The translations under genes and the position numbers were made by a program. Below are positions 37,911 to 49,122 of a stretch of DNA of 64,000 bases, piece after piece. Below the pieces are notes generated by a model that saw only the letters and a program-made list of their open reading frames with translations, made no database searches and was not told where the DNA came from. Numbering within the stretch: position 1 is the first letter of the stretch; each line of letters opens with the position of its first letter. Origin of the DNA: Alloalcanivorax mobilis (GTDB lineage Bacteria; Pseudomonadota; Gammaproteobacteria; Pseudomonadales; Alcanivoracaceae); assembly GCF_002864685.1 (NCBI RefSeq), contig NZ_NMQZ01000015.1:62001-126000 (forward strand). Direction: 5' to 3'.

Positions 37911-37953
37911 CCAGCAACGCGCCACGGGCCTTGCACCCGTGTCGCGTTGCTGG
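37911..37953. terminator. Stem-loop between convergent genes
   Basis: CCAGCAACGCG at 37911-37921 pairs with CGCGTTGCTGG at 37943-37953. The inner CACGGG and CCCGTG extend the stem. It lies between the AhpD-like gene and DUF6351 paralogue 3. There is no T tract, so it is a weaker terminator call. Confidence 0.5.
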
Positions 37954-37956
37954 CGT

Positions 37957-40194
37957 TCAGCCGGCCGGCGCGGCGTCGCTGTAATCCAGCCACACGCCTT
38001 CGACGGCGCTTTGCCCAACGCCGGGCTTGCTGTAATCGCAGACGCCGTCGGCGAACACCGTTTGCAGACGAGCCCATTGGTCTTCGGAAAAGTAGATGTC
38101 GCCGTAGTCGAAATCGTCCACCGGCTGCCGCTGGCATTTGATGATGTCGTCCACCAGCGGGCCACCGGCGGCGATGCGCGGGGTCGGGGTTTTCGGGTAC
38201 AGCTGGTTGCACACGCCCGGGCCATCGAAGGTGGCGGTTTCGTTGACGCGGGCGCCGTTGTCCGCCCGCCAGCAGGCGTCCACCGCGTCGGCGGGTTTGT
38301 GCGCCACCACTTTGTCGGCGCTGAGCAGCGCCGGATCGGCGACCAGGTCGTCCAGCCATTGGCTCATCATCTGGAATTGCTCGGCGGATACCTGCTCGCT
38401 GAGCGCGGCCAGGGCTTCGCGTTGCTCCGTGCCATAACCGCCCAGCAGCGCCAGGTCCGGGTGCGGGAACAGCCAGATCACCTGGTTATCGGCACGGCCG
38501 TTTTCGCGCAGCAGCTTTTCGCGAATCTGAATGTCGTTGTAAATGGTGTGGATGTCACCGGCCGGCTCGGTGTAGAAGCGACGGTGAAAAATCGGCACGG
38601 TGGCCAGGCCACCGCCGCCGGAGCCAACCCGGCCGCGCTGGTAGGCAAGCTCCAGAGCCTGGCGGTCGGTGCGGGTGCGCGTGGCCACCACGTTGCCATC
38701 GGCGTCGTAGCCGCCCACGCCCTGGTTCACGTCGAGGAATTCGTCCACCGAGATGTCGCCTTCGCGCAACGCGTCGAGGCCATACTGAATGCCCACGTTA
38801 TCCAGCGGGCGGCGCACGAGGCCGGTGTCCGGATCGACCCCCAGGGTGTTGATGTTGATGTCGTACACCGAGCAGCGCACGCCGTCCGGGTTGGTGAGCG
38901 GATCGTACACCAGGCTGGCGTTTTGCAGGCCGCAGGCCGGCGAGGCCGAGCCGTCGTAGGCGACGATGGCGTCGCCGTTGCCACGATCCCAGTTATTGCA
39001 GGTGCCGGCCAGATGCCCTTCAAAGGCCTGGCGGGTGTCGTCGTCCGCCGGGTGGTCGATAAAGTAGCGGTTCAGCAACCGGCAATCGGAGACCGCCTGG
39101 GCGGTGCCGAACACATCCGGGAACGCGGCGCCGGGCAGCAGGCCGTCCATCAGGCCCGGGTAATTCTGCGCGATCAGCATCTGTTGAATCGCGCCGCCGG
39201 AACCGCCCAGGCCGACCATCCACAGCGGCACGCCGTAATGCTCAATGAAGCGCTCCTTCACCATCATCATGGTTTCGGCGGCGACCACATCGTTCACATT
39301 GACCTTGTTCACGTTCAGCGAAGAGATCAGGTACGCGTAGCCCGAGGAAATCGCGCGCAGGCTCGACGAATCCTTGAACACCTCGTCGAAATCGTTCTGC
39401 CCCTGGTTGTACTGGGCGGCGGTGGATTCACCCAGCCGGAACACCATGCGGCGGTTCCAGCCGTCGGCGTTGTCGTCATCGGTGGCCGGATCATCGAGCA
39501 CCGCGATGCGATAGATCGAGCGGTTCAGGGTGCCCGATTCCACCCGCACGATGTAGGGCACGGTGTCGCCCTCTACCGTGGTGGTACTGGCGAGATCATC
39601 CGGGCGCTGCCCGTAAGGCATGGGCAGCGCGGCCCGTTCGCCGTTGTTGTTGAAGTAAAAATAATCGACCCGGGTTTCCACCGAGCAATCGTCGTCCAGG
39701 GGCTGGCCAAGATCGGATTCCACCGTGCGGCATTCAAACGGCATCAACGGCGGGCCGGAAAACACCGGGCCGGTGGCGGGGTGATTGACCACGGTGAGCG
39801 CCGCCTCCAGCGTCTCGCCGCTGGCGGTGCGCGCTTGCACCACCACGGTGTTTTCGCCCTCGCTGAGCCCGGAAATCAGACCGGACAAACCGTCGCCATC
39901 CTGCTCCAGCACCAACGCCTCATCGAGCACCGTATCATTGCTGAGCACCCGCACTCGCGGCTCCAGCGCCGCGCCGCCGGACGCGCTCACCGACACCAGC
40001 ATGTCGCCGTCGGTGACTCGTTGCGGGGCGGTGGAGAGCACCGTCACGTTGAGGGTGTCCGCGGCGTCGTTGTGGTGGTCGCTGTCGCCGCCACAGGCGC
40101 TCAGAGACACCGCCATAGACAGAGCCAGGCTTGCGTACACCGTTGCGGCCGCGCGCTGGAGCGGCGGGCGCCGTAAACCGATTCTGAATGTCAT
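37957..40194 (-). CDS. DUF6351-like secreted lipoprotein, putative alpha/beta hydrolase (paralogue 3)
   Basis: This 745-residue protein begins with a long signal peptide ending in a lipobox (SLSAC, lipid Cys34). The hydrolase motif GLGGSGGAIQQ places the candidate nucleophile at Ser332, equivalent to Ser333 in paralogue 1. The terminal FADGVCDYSKP matches the other two. I chose the ATG at 40194 (MTFRIGLRRP), which gives a clean signal peptide; upstream residues of the open frame are translated REP sequence. The shared upstream element (40265-40283) links its control to paralogue 1 and the hydrolase at 2896. Function is inferred from motif only. Confidence 0.75.
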   Translation of the reverse strand: MTFRIGLRRPPLQRAAATVYASLALSMAVSLSACGGDSDHHNDAADTLNVTVLSTAPQRVTDGDMLVSVSASGGAALEPRVRVLSNDTVLDEALVLEQDGDGLSGLISGLSEGENTVVVQARTASGETLEAALTVVNHPATGPVFSGPPLMPFECRTVESDLGQPLDDDCSVETRVDYFYFNNNGERAALPMPYGQRPDDLASTTTVEGDTVPYIVRVESGTLNRSIYRIAVLDDPATDDDNADGWNRRMVFRLGESTAAQYNQGQNDFDEVFKDSSSLRAISSGYAYLISSLNVNKVNVNDVVAAETMMMVKERFIEHYGVPLWMVGLGGSGGAIQQMLIAQNYPGLMDGLLPGAAFPDVFGTAQAVSDCRLLNRYFIDHPADDDTRQAFEGHLAGTCNNWDRGNGDAIVAYDGSASPACGLQNASLVYDPLTNPDGVRCSVYDININTLGVDPDTGLVRRPLDNVGIQYGLDALREGDISVDEFLDVNQGVGGYDADGNVVATRTRTDRQALELAYQRGRVGSGGGGLATVPIFHRRFYTEPAGDIHTIYNDIQIREKLLRENGRADNQVIWLFPHPDLALLGGYGTEQREALAALSEQVSAEQFQMMSQWLDDLVADPALLSADKVVAHKPADAVDACWRADNGARVNETATFDGPGVCNQLYPKTPTPRIAAGGPLVDDIIKCQRQPVDDFDYGDIYFSEDQWARLQTVFADGVCDYSKPGVGQSAVEGVWLDYSDAAPAG

Positions 40195-40676
40195 CGCAGA
40201 TCTCACTGTTTTTTTGGAATTCGTACCCGGATTGTTTTGATTCAGGCTAGGCCGGTTCCAGGTGGGGAAAACAGACACAGTTGGAGAGAAAGCAATGGAA
40301 CAGCGGGTGAAGGGAGCGCGAACAGGCCCAAGGTTAAGGGGAACAGCCGGACTGGCGCAGGTGTTGGATTCCAATGTGGAAACTATCCCCAACCGCGAAC
40401 GGGCTCTGCCAGGCCGTCCTCGCCTTTCAGGCTCGGGTCGCGATCGAGGATCGCTCCCACAGCGGCGTTGTAGAGGGCCGAACAGGGAACAGGTTGAAGG
40501 GAACAGCAGGCCTGCGCCGGGTTTGGATTCTGATGTGGGAGCGGTCCTTGACCGCGAATCGGCGTTGCCAGGCCCGGGCTCGCCTTCGGCTCGGTTCGCG
40601 ATCAAGGATCGCTCCCACAGCGGCGTGGTGTGGTGAGAGGCCGTGCCCGGGTTGCGGCCCCGCGGGTACCGCCCTC
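40195..40676. repeat. REP cluster and diverged tandem duplication upstream of DUF6351 paralogue 3
   Basis: After the promoter segment (element at 40265-40283), two related segments lie at about 40317-40465 and 40475-40625. Each contains a GGTTGAAGGGAACAGC-like word, GGATTC and a REP palindrome ending GATCGCTCCCACAGCGGCG. They are tandem copies of a REP-bearing unit with considerable divergence. No gene was recognised. Confidence 0.75.
40265..40283 (-). promoter_or_regulatory. Shared upstream element, copy for DUF6351 paralogue 3
   Basis: On the minus strand this reads AACTGTGTCTGTTTTCCCC, 71-89 nt upstream of the start at 40194. It differs at a few bases from the copies at 2711-2731 and 2805-2823. 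GTTGGAGAGAAA at 40281-40292 is identical to 2786-2797. Confidence 0.45.
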
Positions 40677-42353
<1,677 letters not shown>

Positions 42354-42668
42354 CACCTTTCTCCATGGCCTTGCGTTGACGGGCAGCATAACAGGGCACG
42401 CCTGCACGCGGCACGCCGGCACGCTAAAACCGTGCCGCCTGCCGCGCCCGCAGATTCGCAAACCTTTTTTGCGTACCCGCCCACGCGGCGCAATCGGGTT
42501 TTGACTGAGCGTGCTGCGTGCTGCGTGCTGCGTGCTGCGTGTCGCTTGCCACCCATCACCCCGATAGACAAAACCCACTTCGTTTGTTCACCCTGCTCTG
42601 CGACAATGCGCGCTTTCCGGCTTACCGGCCGTTTTTTTCTCCCCGTTACCCCGGTCTGGAGCGCGCGC
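42354..42668. other. ilvD-MFS divergent region
   Basis: The region holds heptad array G and its facing partner. Outside the repeat only the ribosome sites of the flanking genes are visible. No small gene was recognised. Confidence 0.5.
42396..42550. repeat. Heptanucleotide array pair G (GCACGCN / GCGTGCT)
   Basis: Right side: GCGTGCT four times, GCGTGTC, then GCTTGCC (42509-42550). Left side: four degenerate GCACGC words at 42396-42424, spaced 7-8 nt. The two sides are complementary in sense. The right part is a clean array. Confidence 0.8.
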
Positions 42669-43868
42669 ATGTCCGTTTCTTCCGGCACGGAGCGATCCTC
42701 CGTTGCCGCCCATCCCCGCCTTGCCGAGCTTGCTCTGGCGCTGGGCGGGTTCGCCATCGGCACCACCGAATTCGTGATCATGGGTCTGATGAACCGCATC
42801 GCCGGCGATTTGTCGGTGGACCCACAGCATGTCGGCTATGCGATCAGCAGCTATGCGCTGGGCGTGGTGGTGGGCGCGCCTCTGATTTCCTGTCTGGCGG
42901 CGCGGGTGCCCAAGCGCACCTTGTTGATCGCGCTGATGCTGGTGTTCGCCCTGGGCAACGTGGCCAGCGCGCTGGCGCCGGGGTTCTGGTCGTTCGTGGC
43001 GTTGCGCTTTATCGCCGGTTTGCCGCACGGCGCTTACTTTGGCGTGGCGGCGCTGGTGGCGGCGGCGGCGGTGCCACTGAACCAAAGGGCGCGCGCGGTG
43101 GGCCGGGTAATGATGGGTCTGACCGTGGCGATTCTGCTGGGCGCGCCGTTGGGCACCTGGGCCGGCAATCAATTCGGCTGGCCGGTGGCGTTCGCGGCGG
43201 TGGGCGGCATCGCGCTGACCACCGCGCTGATGGTGCGGATTTTCGTGCCGTTCGTGGCCAGCGATCCGCACGCCAGCCCGCTGCGCGAGCTGGGTGCGCT
43301 GGTCAATCAGCAGGTGCTGTTTACCCTGGGCATCGCCAGCATCGGCTTTGGCGGCATGTTCGCGGTGTTCAGCTATGTGATGCCGACGCTCACCCAGCAG
43401 GCCGGCATGGCGGAATCCCTGGGGCCACTGGTGTTGGCGATTTTCGGCGTCGGCACCATTCTCGGCACCCTGGTGGGCGCGCGGCTGGCGGATTGGAACC
43501 TGGTCAAGGCGATTCCCTTGATTCTGCTGTGGTGCATGGCGATTCAGATTCTGTTCTTCTTCGCCGCCAACTGGGTCGCTTCCGGGCTGCTGTTCGTGGG
43601 CCTGGTGGGCACCAGCATGGCGCTCGGGCCGACCATTCAAACGCGCCTGATGGACGTGGCCGGCGACGCCCAGACCATGGCCGCGTCACTCAATCACGCC
43701 GCCTTCAATCTGGCCAATGCCTTGGGCGCGGCGCTGGCCGGCATCGCCGTGGAGTTCGCGCCCTGGTCCAGCACCGGGCTGGTGGGCGCGGCGATGGCGG
43801 TGGGCGGTTTGCTGATTTTTCTGGCCGGGCGCGCCGCCGAGCGCGCTCCCGGCACCCTGGCGCCCTAA
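42669..43868 (+). CDS. MFS transporter, DHA1 (AraJ/YdhP-like) exporter
   Basis: This 399-residue inner-membrane protein has twelve predicted transmembrane helices. The DHA1 signature includes GGFAIGTTEFVIMGLM at helix 1 and RFIAGLPHGAYFGVAAL at helix 4. Relatives export sugars, purines or drugs; the substrate here is unknown. I chose the ATG at 42669 (GGAG upstream); an in-frame ATG at 42606 is possible. The stop overlaps the convergent envZ end by 4 bp. Confidence 0.87.
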   Translation: MSVSSGTERSSVAAHPRLAELALALGGFAIGTTEFVIMGLMNRIAGDLSVDPQHVGYAISSYALGVVVGAPLISCLAARVPKRTLLIALMLVFALGNVASALAPGFWSFVALRFIAGLPHGAYFGVAALVAAAAVPLNQRARAVGRVMMGLTVAILLGAPLGTWAGNQFGWPVAFAAVGGIALTTALMVRIFVPFVASDPHASPLRELGALVNQQVLFTLGIASIGFGGMFAVFSYVMPTLTQQAGMAESLGPLVLAIFGVGTILGTLVGARLADWNLVKAIPLILLWCMAIQILFFFAANWVASGLLFVGLVGTSMALGPTIQTRLMDVAGDAQTMAASLNHAAFNLANALGAALAGIAVEFAPWSSTGLVGAAMAVGGLLIFLAGRAAERAPGTLAP

Positions 43869-45190
43869 CGCACCCCGGCGGACAGCGTCTCCGGCTGCAC
43901 CAGTTGCCCGGTGACCGGGAAACGGATGCGCACGCGCAGGCCGCCGTCCGGGTGATTGCCCAGGGCCATCTCGCCGTGGTGCATGTCGACGATGCGTTTG
44001 ACGATCGCCAGGCCCAGCCCGCTGCCGCTCAGGGTGCGCGCTTTCTCGCCCCGGGAAAACGGCTGCAGCAGCATGGGAATGTCTTCTTCGCGCACGCCCT
44101 TGCCGTGATCACGCACGGTCAACAGCAGGGCGTTGTCGGCCACTTCGGTGTCCAGTTCCACCGGCGCGGCGCCGTATTTGAGGGCGTTGGTGATCAGGTT
44201 GGAGAGCATGCGCTTCACGGTCAGCCGTTTCAGCATCAGCCGGGGCACCTGGCCGGGGCGCAGGCGCAGCTGTTCCGGTGGATACTTGGCGGCCACCTCG
44301 TCGATCAGCGCATTGAGGTTTTCGTATTCCGGCTGCTCGTCGGCGCCGTCACGAATGAACGCAATGAACTGTTCGAGGATGGCGTCCATGTCCTCGATGT
44401 CCTCGATGATGCCCTGAGAGAGTTCCTCATCGTTGAGAAACTCCGCCGACAGACGCAGCCGGGTGAGCGGCGTGCGCAGGTCGTGGGAGACCCCGGCCAG
44501 CAGCAGGGCGCGGTCGCGCTGGGCCTGTTGCAGGTCCCGAGTCATGCGGTTAAAGGCGCGGTTGACCGCCTGAATCTCGATCGGGCCGACGGTGTCGTCG
44601 AGCACCGGCACGGCATCGCCACGGCCGACCTTGAGCGCCACCCGAGCCAAACGGCGCAGCGGCCGGTTCAGGCTGCGCGCGATCAGCAGGCCGCCAATCA
44701 CCGCCAACAGCGGCACGGTCACGCCCCAGCCGAGCAGCAGATAGCGGTCGTAATCGCGGAAAAACGCCATCGGCACCCGCAGCCAGCGCCCCTCGAAGGA
44801 CGGCGCGGTGACCCACAAAATCGGCTGGCGGGCCTCTTCAAGACGCACCTGGGCGGGCTCATCGAGCAGCCGCGACACCTCGTCACGGAACTGCTCCACC
44901 ACCGGGCGCGACAGAATCACGCTGTCCGGTTCGCGCAGGTTGGCGGGTTGGCCGGTACTGATGCCGGTGGTTTCTCCCAAGCGTCGCGCCAGGCTGGCGT
45001 CACCGTCGCTTTGGAATACCAGCTCCGCCTGCAGGGCGGTCAGGCGGGCGTACTCGCGGATGCCCGGCAAGTAAGCGTTGCGCGCGAAGAACCACAGCGT
45101 GATGCCCTGGCTGAGGCCGATCACCAGCCCCACGATCAACGCGGCGCGGACAAAGGCGGATTTGGGCAACAGGGAGACCATGGAGGGCAT
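43865..45190 (-). CDS. envZ: Osmolarity-type sensor histidine kinase EnvZ
   Basis: This 441-residue sensor has transmembrane helix 1 (residues 13-34), a periplasmic loop, helix 2 around 150-170 and a HAMP domain. The phosphoacceptor is in LAGVSHDLRTPLTRLRL (His236), with HATPase motifs N (LITNALKYG) and G (GSGLGLAIVKR). It phosphorylates OmpR to control outer-membrane porins and osmotic adaptation. It lies 50 bp after ompR on the same strand, as in Enterobacteria. Confidence 0.92.
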   Translation of the reverse strand: MPSMVSLLPKSAFVRAALIVGLVIGLSQGITLWFFARNAYLPGIREYARLTALQAELVFQSDGDASLARRLGETTGISTGQPANLREPDSVILSRPVVEQFRDEVSRLLDEPAQVRLEEARQPILWVTAPSFEGRWLRVPMAFFRDYDRYLLLGWGVTVPLLAVIGGLLIARSLNRPLRRLARVALKVGRGDAVPVLDDTVGPIEIQAVNRAFNRMTRDLQQAQRDRALLLAGVSHDLRTPLTRLRLSAEFLNDEELSQGIIEDIEDMDAILEQFIAFIRDGADEQPEYENLNALIDEVAAKYPPEQLRLRPGQVPRLMLKRLTVKRMLSNLITNALKYGAAPVELDTEVADNALLLTVRDHGKGVREEDIPMLLQPFSRGEKARTLSGSGLGLAIVKRIVDMHHGEMALGNHPDGGLRVRIRFPVTGQLVQPETLSAGVR

Positions 45191-45240
45191 TCTAACCCAC
45201 CTTCGGGCGCGGCACGGCGCGGCGAAGAAAGACCACCCTG

Positions 45241-45951
45241 TTAATCGGGCACGAACACATAGCCGACGCCCCAGACGGTCTGGATGTAGCGCGGCTTGGA
45301 GGGGTCGTCCTCAAGCAGACGGCGCAGCCGGGAGACCTGCACATCGATGGAGCGTTCCATCGCCGACCACTCGCGGCCCCGCGCCAGGCTCATCAGTTTG
45401 TCCCGGGTGAGCGGCTCGCGGGCGTGTTGCACCAGCGCCTTGAGCACCGCGAATTCGCCGGTGGTGAGCGGCTGCGGGTCGCCGTCGCGGGCCAGGGTGC
45501 GGCTGGCCAGATCCAGGGACCAGGGGCCGAATTGCACCTGGGCGTCTTCCTTGCTGGGGGCACCGGGCACCTCGCGCACGTGCCGGCGCAATACGGCGCG
45601 GATGCGGGCGTTGAGCTCCTTGGGGTTGAACGGCTTGGGCAGGTAATCGTCGGCGCCGGCGTCCAGCCCTTCGATGCGCTCGGCGTCGTCGCCCTTGGCG
45701 GTGAGCATGATGATCGGCAGGTTGTTGTCGTTGTCGCGCAGCCGCCGGCAGATCGACAGGCCGTCTTCGCCGGGCAGCATCAGGTCCAGCACCATCAGCG
45801 AGTAAATCTCCCGGGACAGAGCCCGGTCCATCTGCTCGGCGTCGGCCACCGCCTTGACGGCATAACCCTGCTCTTCCAGAAACCGTTGCAGCAGGCCGCG
45901 CAGGCGGGCGTCGTCGTCCACCACCAGGATCTTGTCCACTTGGTCGTTCAT
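45241..45951 (-). CDS. ompR: OmpR family response regulator
   Basis: This 236-residue protein has a receiver domain with the phosphorylated Asp56 (MVLDLMLPGEDG) and switch residues TAKGDD and KPFNPKEL. A C-terminal winged helix binds DNA (RSIDVQVSRLRRLLEDDP). The ATG at 45951 has GAGGAG upstream; an earlier in-frame start at 45969 is less likely. It is the first gene of the ompR-envZ operon, divergent from pilH with 215 bp between. Confidence 0.94.
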   Translation of the reverse strand: MNDQVDKILVVDDDARLRGLLQRFLEEQGYAVKAVADAEQMDRALSREIYSLMVLDLMLPGEDGLSICRRLRDNDNNLPIIMLTAKGDDAERIEGLDAGADDYLPKPFNPKELNARIRAVLRRHVREVPGAPSKEDAQVQFGPWSLDLASRTLARDGDPQPLTTGEFAVLKALVQHAREPLTRDKLMSLARGREWSAMERSIDVQVSRLRRLLEDDPSKPRYIQTVWGVGYVFVPD

Positions 45952-46166
45952 GGTGCTCCTCGAATTCATTCCGCCCGTCCCGTTTACCCTTGCCGGCGGG
46001 CCACGGCAAGCGCCCGGCCCAGCTAGATTGTATAGAAAGATTGCCAGCTCCGGAGACCGGCCCGGTGAAACCGCGTCATGACTGGCTTACCCGGCCGGCC
46101 GGGGCTGGTATGATTGCGGCGCCAAAACCAAAACGGGGCGCCGCTGACGGCGACGAGGAGAAGAAG

Positions 46167-46529
46167 ATGGCGAAGATACTTGTGGTGGACGACTCCCCGA
46201 CCCAGCTCACCAATCTGGTGAGGATCGTCGAGGGTCAGGGGCACCAGGTGATGACCGCCAATAACGGCATGGAAGGCATCGAGCGAGCGCGGGCGGATCG
46301 CCCCGACCTGATTCTCATGGACGTGGTGATGCCGGAGCTGAACGGCTTCCAGGCCACCCGCAAAATCACCCGGGATGAACAGCTGGGGGGCATTCCGGTG
46401 ATTCTGGTCACCACCAAGGACCAGGAGACCGATAAGGTCTGGGGCCAGCGCCAGGGCGCGGTGGGCTATATCGTCAAGCCGCCCCAGGAAGCGGAGCTGG
46501 TCGCCGAGATCAATCGGGTGCTCGGTTGA
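46167..46529 (+). CDS. pilH: PilH-type single-domain response regulator
   Basis: This 120-residue CheY-like receiver has Asp52 in LILMDVVMPELNGFQATR, a Thr in VTTKDQETDKVWGQRQGA and the KPP lysine. The sequence is close to PilH of pseudomonads, which modulates twitching motility through the Chp system. The usual pilGHIJK partners are not here, so the gene stands alone. The ribosome site is GAGGAGAAG. It may serve PilH function in trans or another kinase. Confidence 0.8.
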   Translation: MAKILVVDDSPTQLTNLVRIVEGQGHQVMTANNGMEGIERARADRPDLILMDVVMPELNGFQATRKITRDEQLGGIPVILVTTKDQETDKVWGQRQGAVGYIVKPPQEAELVAEINRVLG

Positions 46530-46666
46530 AGAATCTTTAATCAGCCGCAATCACAGGCGAAAGGGTCAAGTCAATCTATCAACGGCCGGGGTCATTCCTT
46601 ATGATTCCGGTCGTTTCGTTTAAAGACGCCGGCCCGACACCGCGCCGCGTGCAAGCCAGGACAGCC

Positions 46667-49009
46667 ATGCAAAGCATCGAACAGATCATCGCCCAGGAAC
46701 TCAACGCCCGCCCTGAACAGGTCCGCGCCGCCGTGGCGCTGCTGGACGAAGGCGCCACCGTGCCGTTTATCGCCCGCTACCGGAAGGAAGCCACCGGCGG
46801 CCTGGACGACACCCAGCTGCGCAATCTGGAAGAGCGGCTGCGTTACCTGCGCGAACTGGAAGAGCGCCGCGAGGCGATTCTCAAGAGCGTTGCCGAGCAG
46901 GACAAGCTCAGCCCGGCGCTGGAAAAGGCACTGCGCGAAGCCGACACCAAGACCCGCCTGGAAGACCTTTACCTGCCCTACAAGCCAAAGCGCCGCACGC
47001 GCGCGCAGATGGCCCGCGAGGCCGGCCTGGAGCCGCTCGCCGACGCCCTGCTGGACAACCCGGCGCTGGACCCGCAGCAGCAAGCCGCCGGCTATCTGAA
47101 CGAAGAGCACAAGATCGCCACCGCCAAGGACGCCCTGGACGGCGCCAAACAGATCCTGATGGAGCGCTTCGCGGAGAACGCCGAGCTGCTGACGCGGCTG
47201 CGCACCCTGCTCTGGGACAAAGCCGAGATCCAGGCCCGGGTGGCGGAAGGCAAGGAAGAAGAAGGCGCCAAGTTCCGCGACTACTTCGAGCACCACGAAC
47301 GCCTCAAGGATATCCCCAGCCACCGCGCGCTGGCGTTGTTCCGAGGCCGTAACGAAAGCGTGCTGCACGTTTCCATGGCGCTGCCCGATGAGCTTGAAAA
47401 TGCCCAGCCGCACCCGTGCGAAGCGCAGGTGGTGGAGCTGGCCGGCTGGCGCCACCAGGGCCGCGCCGCCGACGACTGGCTCGGCGAGGTGATGCGCTGG
47501 ACCTGGAAGATCAAACTCAACACCCACCTGGAAACCGAACTGCTGGGCCGGGTGCGCGAGCTGGCCGAGGAAGAGGCGATCCAGGTGTTCGCCCGTAATC
47601 TGAAAAGCCTGCTGATGGCCTCCCCGGCCGGCCCCAAATGCACCATGGGACTGGACCCGGGGCTGCGCACCGGCGTTAAAGTGGTGGTGGTGGACGCCAC
47701 CGGCAAACTGCTGGAGCACACCACCGTCTTCCCCCACCAGCCGCGTAACCAATGGGACAAATCCCTGGCCACGCTGGTGGCCCTGAGCAAGAAACACGGC
47801 GTGCAACTGATCGCCATTGGCAACGGCACCGCCAGCCGCGAAACCGACAAGCTGGCCGGCGAGGTGGTCAAGGCGCTGAGCGAGCAGAGCCCGCAGAAAA
47901 TCATGGTCTCCGAAGCGGGCGCCTCGGTGTATTCCGCTTCGGAACTGGCGGCACGGGAGTTCCCCGATCTGGATGTGTCGTTCCGGGGCGCGGTGTCGAT
48001 TGCCCGCCGCCTGCAGGACCCGCTCGCCGAGCTGGTCAAGATCGACCCCAAATCCATCGGCGTGGGCCAATATCAGCACGACGTCAGCCAGGTGAAGATG
48101 TCGCGCTCGCTGGACGCGGTGGTGGAGGATTGCGTGAACGCCGTGGGCGTGGACGTGAACACCGCCAGCGCGCCGCTGCTGGCGCGCATCGCCGGCCTTA
48201 ACGGCACCATCGCCGGCAACATCGTCAGCTTCCGCGAAAAGAACGGCGCCTTTGCCTGCCGCGATGCGCTCAAGCAGGTGCCGCGCCTGGGCGACAAGAC
48301 CTTCGAGCAGGCCGCCGGCTTTCTGCGCATCATGAACGGCGACAACCCGCTGGACGGCTCCTCGGTGCACCCGGAGGCCTACCCGGTGGTCAAGCGCATC
48401 GCCGAGAAACACGGCCGCCCGATCAAGGATCTGATCGGCGATGTGCCCTTCCTGAAAAGCGTCAGCGCCGGTGAATTCACCGACGATCACTTCGGCCTGC
48501 CCACCGTCACCGACATTCTCAGCGAGCTGGAAAAGCCCGGCCGCGACCCGCGCCCGGAATTCAAGGCCGCCGAGTTCAAGGAAGGCGTGGAAACCCTGGC
48601 CGACCTGAAGCCGGGCATGATCCTGGAAGGCGCCGTCACCAACGTCACCAACTTCGGTGCGTTCGTCGACATCGGCGTGCATCAGGACGGTCTGGTGCAC
48701 GTGTCCGCTCTCGCCGACAAGTTCGTGCAAGACCCCCATGAGGTGGTCAAGCCCGGCGACATCGTCAAAGTGAAGGTGCTGGAGGTGGATCAGCCGCGCA
48801 AGCGCATCAGCCTGACCATGCGCCTGGACGAACGCCACCAGGACAAACCCGCCGCCACGGCGCCGGGCGGCGGCGGCAAACCCCGCGGTAAGGGCGCCCG
48901 CTCCCAGCCGCCGCGCGGCGGCGGCCGTGGCCAGGCCCAGAACGCCCCCCAGGGCGCGCTGGGCGCGGCCTTCGCCAAGGCTCTGGAACAGAAGAAAAAA
49001 GGCGGTTGA
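46667..49009 (+). CDS. tex: Tex family RNA-binding transcription accessory protein
   Basis: This 780-residue cytoplasmic protein has a helical Tex N-domain, a YqgF-like RNase H fold, HhH motifs ([19 protein letters not shown] region) and an S1 RNA-binding domain (residues about 646-715, [22 protein letters not shown]). A Gly/Arg-rich tail ([16 protein letters not shown]) probably adds RNA affinity. Tex influences transcription and stress tolerance; its biochemical role is poorly defined. The ATG at 46667 follows AGGA. The enterobacterial order ompR-greB-tex is partly kept: greB lies 10 kb away. Confidence 0.94.
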   Translation: MQSIEQIIAQELNARPEQVRAAVALLDEGATVPFIARYRKEATGGLDDTQLRNLEERLRYLRELEERREAILKSVAEQDKLSPALEKALREADTKTRLEDLYLPYKPKRRTRAQMAREAGLEPLADALLDNPALDPQQQAAGYLNEEHKIATAKDALDGAKQILMERFAENAELLTRLRTLLWDKAEIQARVAEGKEEEGAKFRDYFEHHERLKDIPSHRALALFRGRNESVLHVSMALPDELENAQPHPCEAQVVELAGWRHQGRAADDWLGEVMRWTWKIKLNTHLETELLGRVRELAEEEAIQVFARNLKSLLMASPAGPKCTMGLDPGLRTGVKVVVVDATGKLLEHTTVFPHQPRNQWDKSLATLVALSKKHGVQLIAIGNGTASRETDKLAGEVVKALSEQSPQKIMVSEAGASVYSASELAAREFPDLDVSFRGAVSIARRLQDPLAELVKIDPKSIGVGQYQHDVSQVKMSRSLDAVVEDCVNAVGVDVNTASAPLLARIAGLNGTIAGNIVSFREKNGAFACRDALKQVPRLGDKTFEQAAGFLRIMNGDNPLDGSSVHPEAYPVVKRIAEKHGRPIKDLIGDVPFLKSVSAGEFTDDHFGLPTVTDILSELEKPGRDPRPEFKAAEFKEGVETLADLKPGMILEGAVTNVTNFGAFVDIGVHQDGLVHVSALADKFVQDPHEVVKPGDIVKVKVLEVDQPRKRISLTMRLDERHQDKPAATAPGGGGKPRGKGARSQPPRGGGRGQAQNAPQGALGAAFAKALEQKKKGG

Positions 49010-49122
49010 ACCGGCACGGCGATGAGCGCCGTGCTTGAAAGCAGCAAGGTCAGGCCACATAACCGGTGGCCACAATGACAATCCTGGCGGCGTGCGCGTC
49101 GCCGGCCAGCCCGGACAGGCCC

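Noticed and set aside
46592-49081. An 829-residue minus-strand open frame opposite tex
   Set aside because: Tex on the plus strand has all expected domains. The opposite frame has no recognised motif and only shadow-frame composition.
49066-49122. A signal peptide on GshA from the upstream ATG
   Set aside because: GshA is cytosolic and the ATG at 49123 gives the family N-terminus. The upstream stretch with a cysteine only resembles a lipobox by chance.
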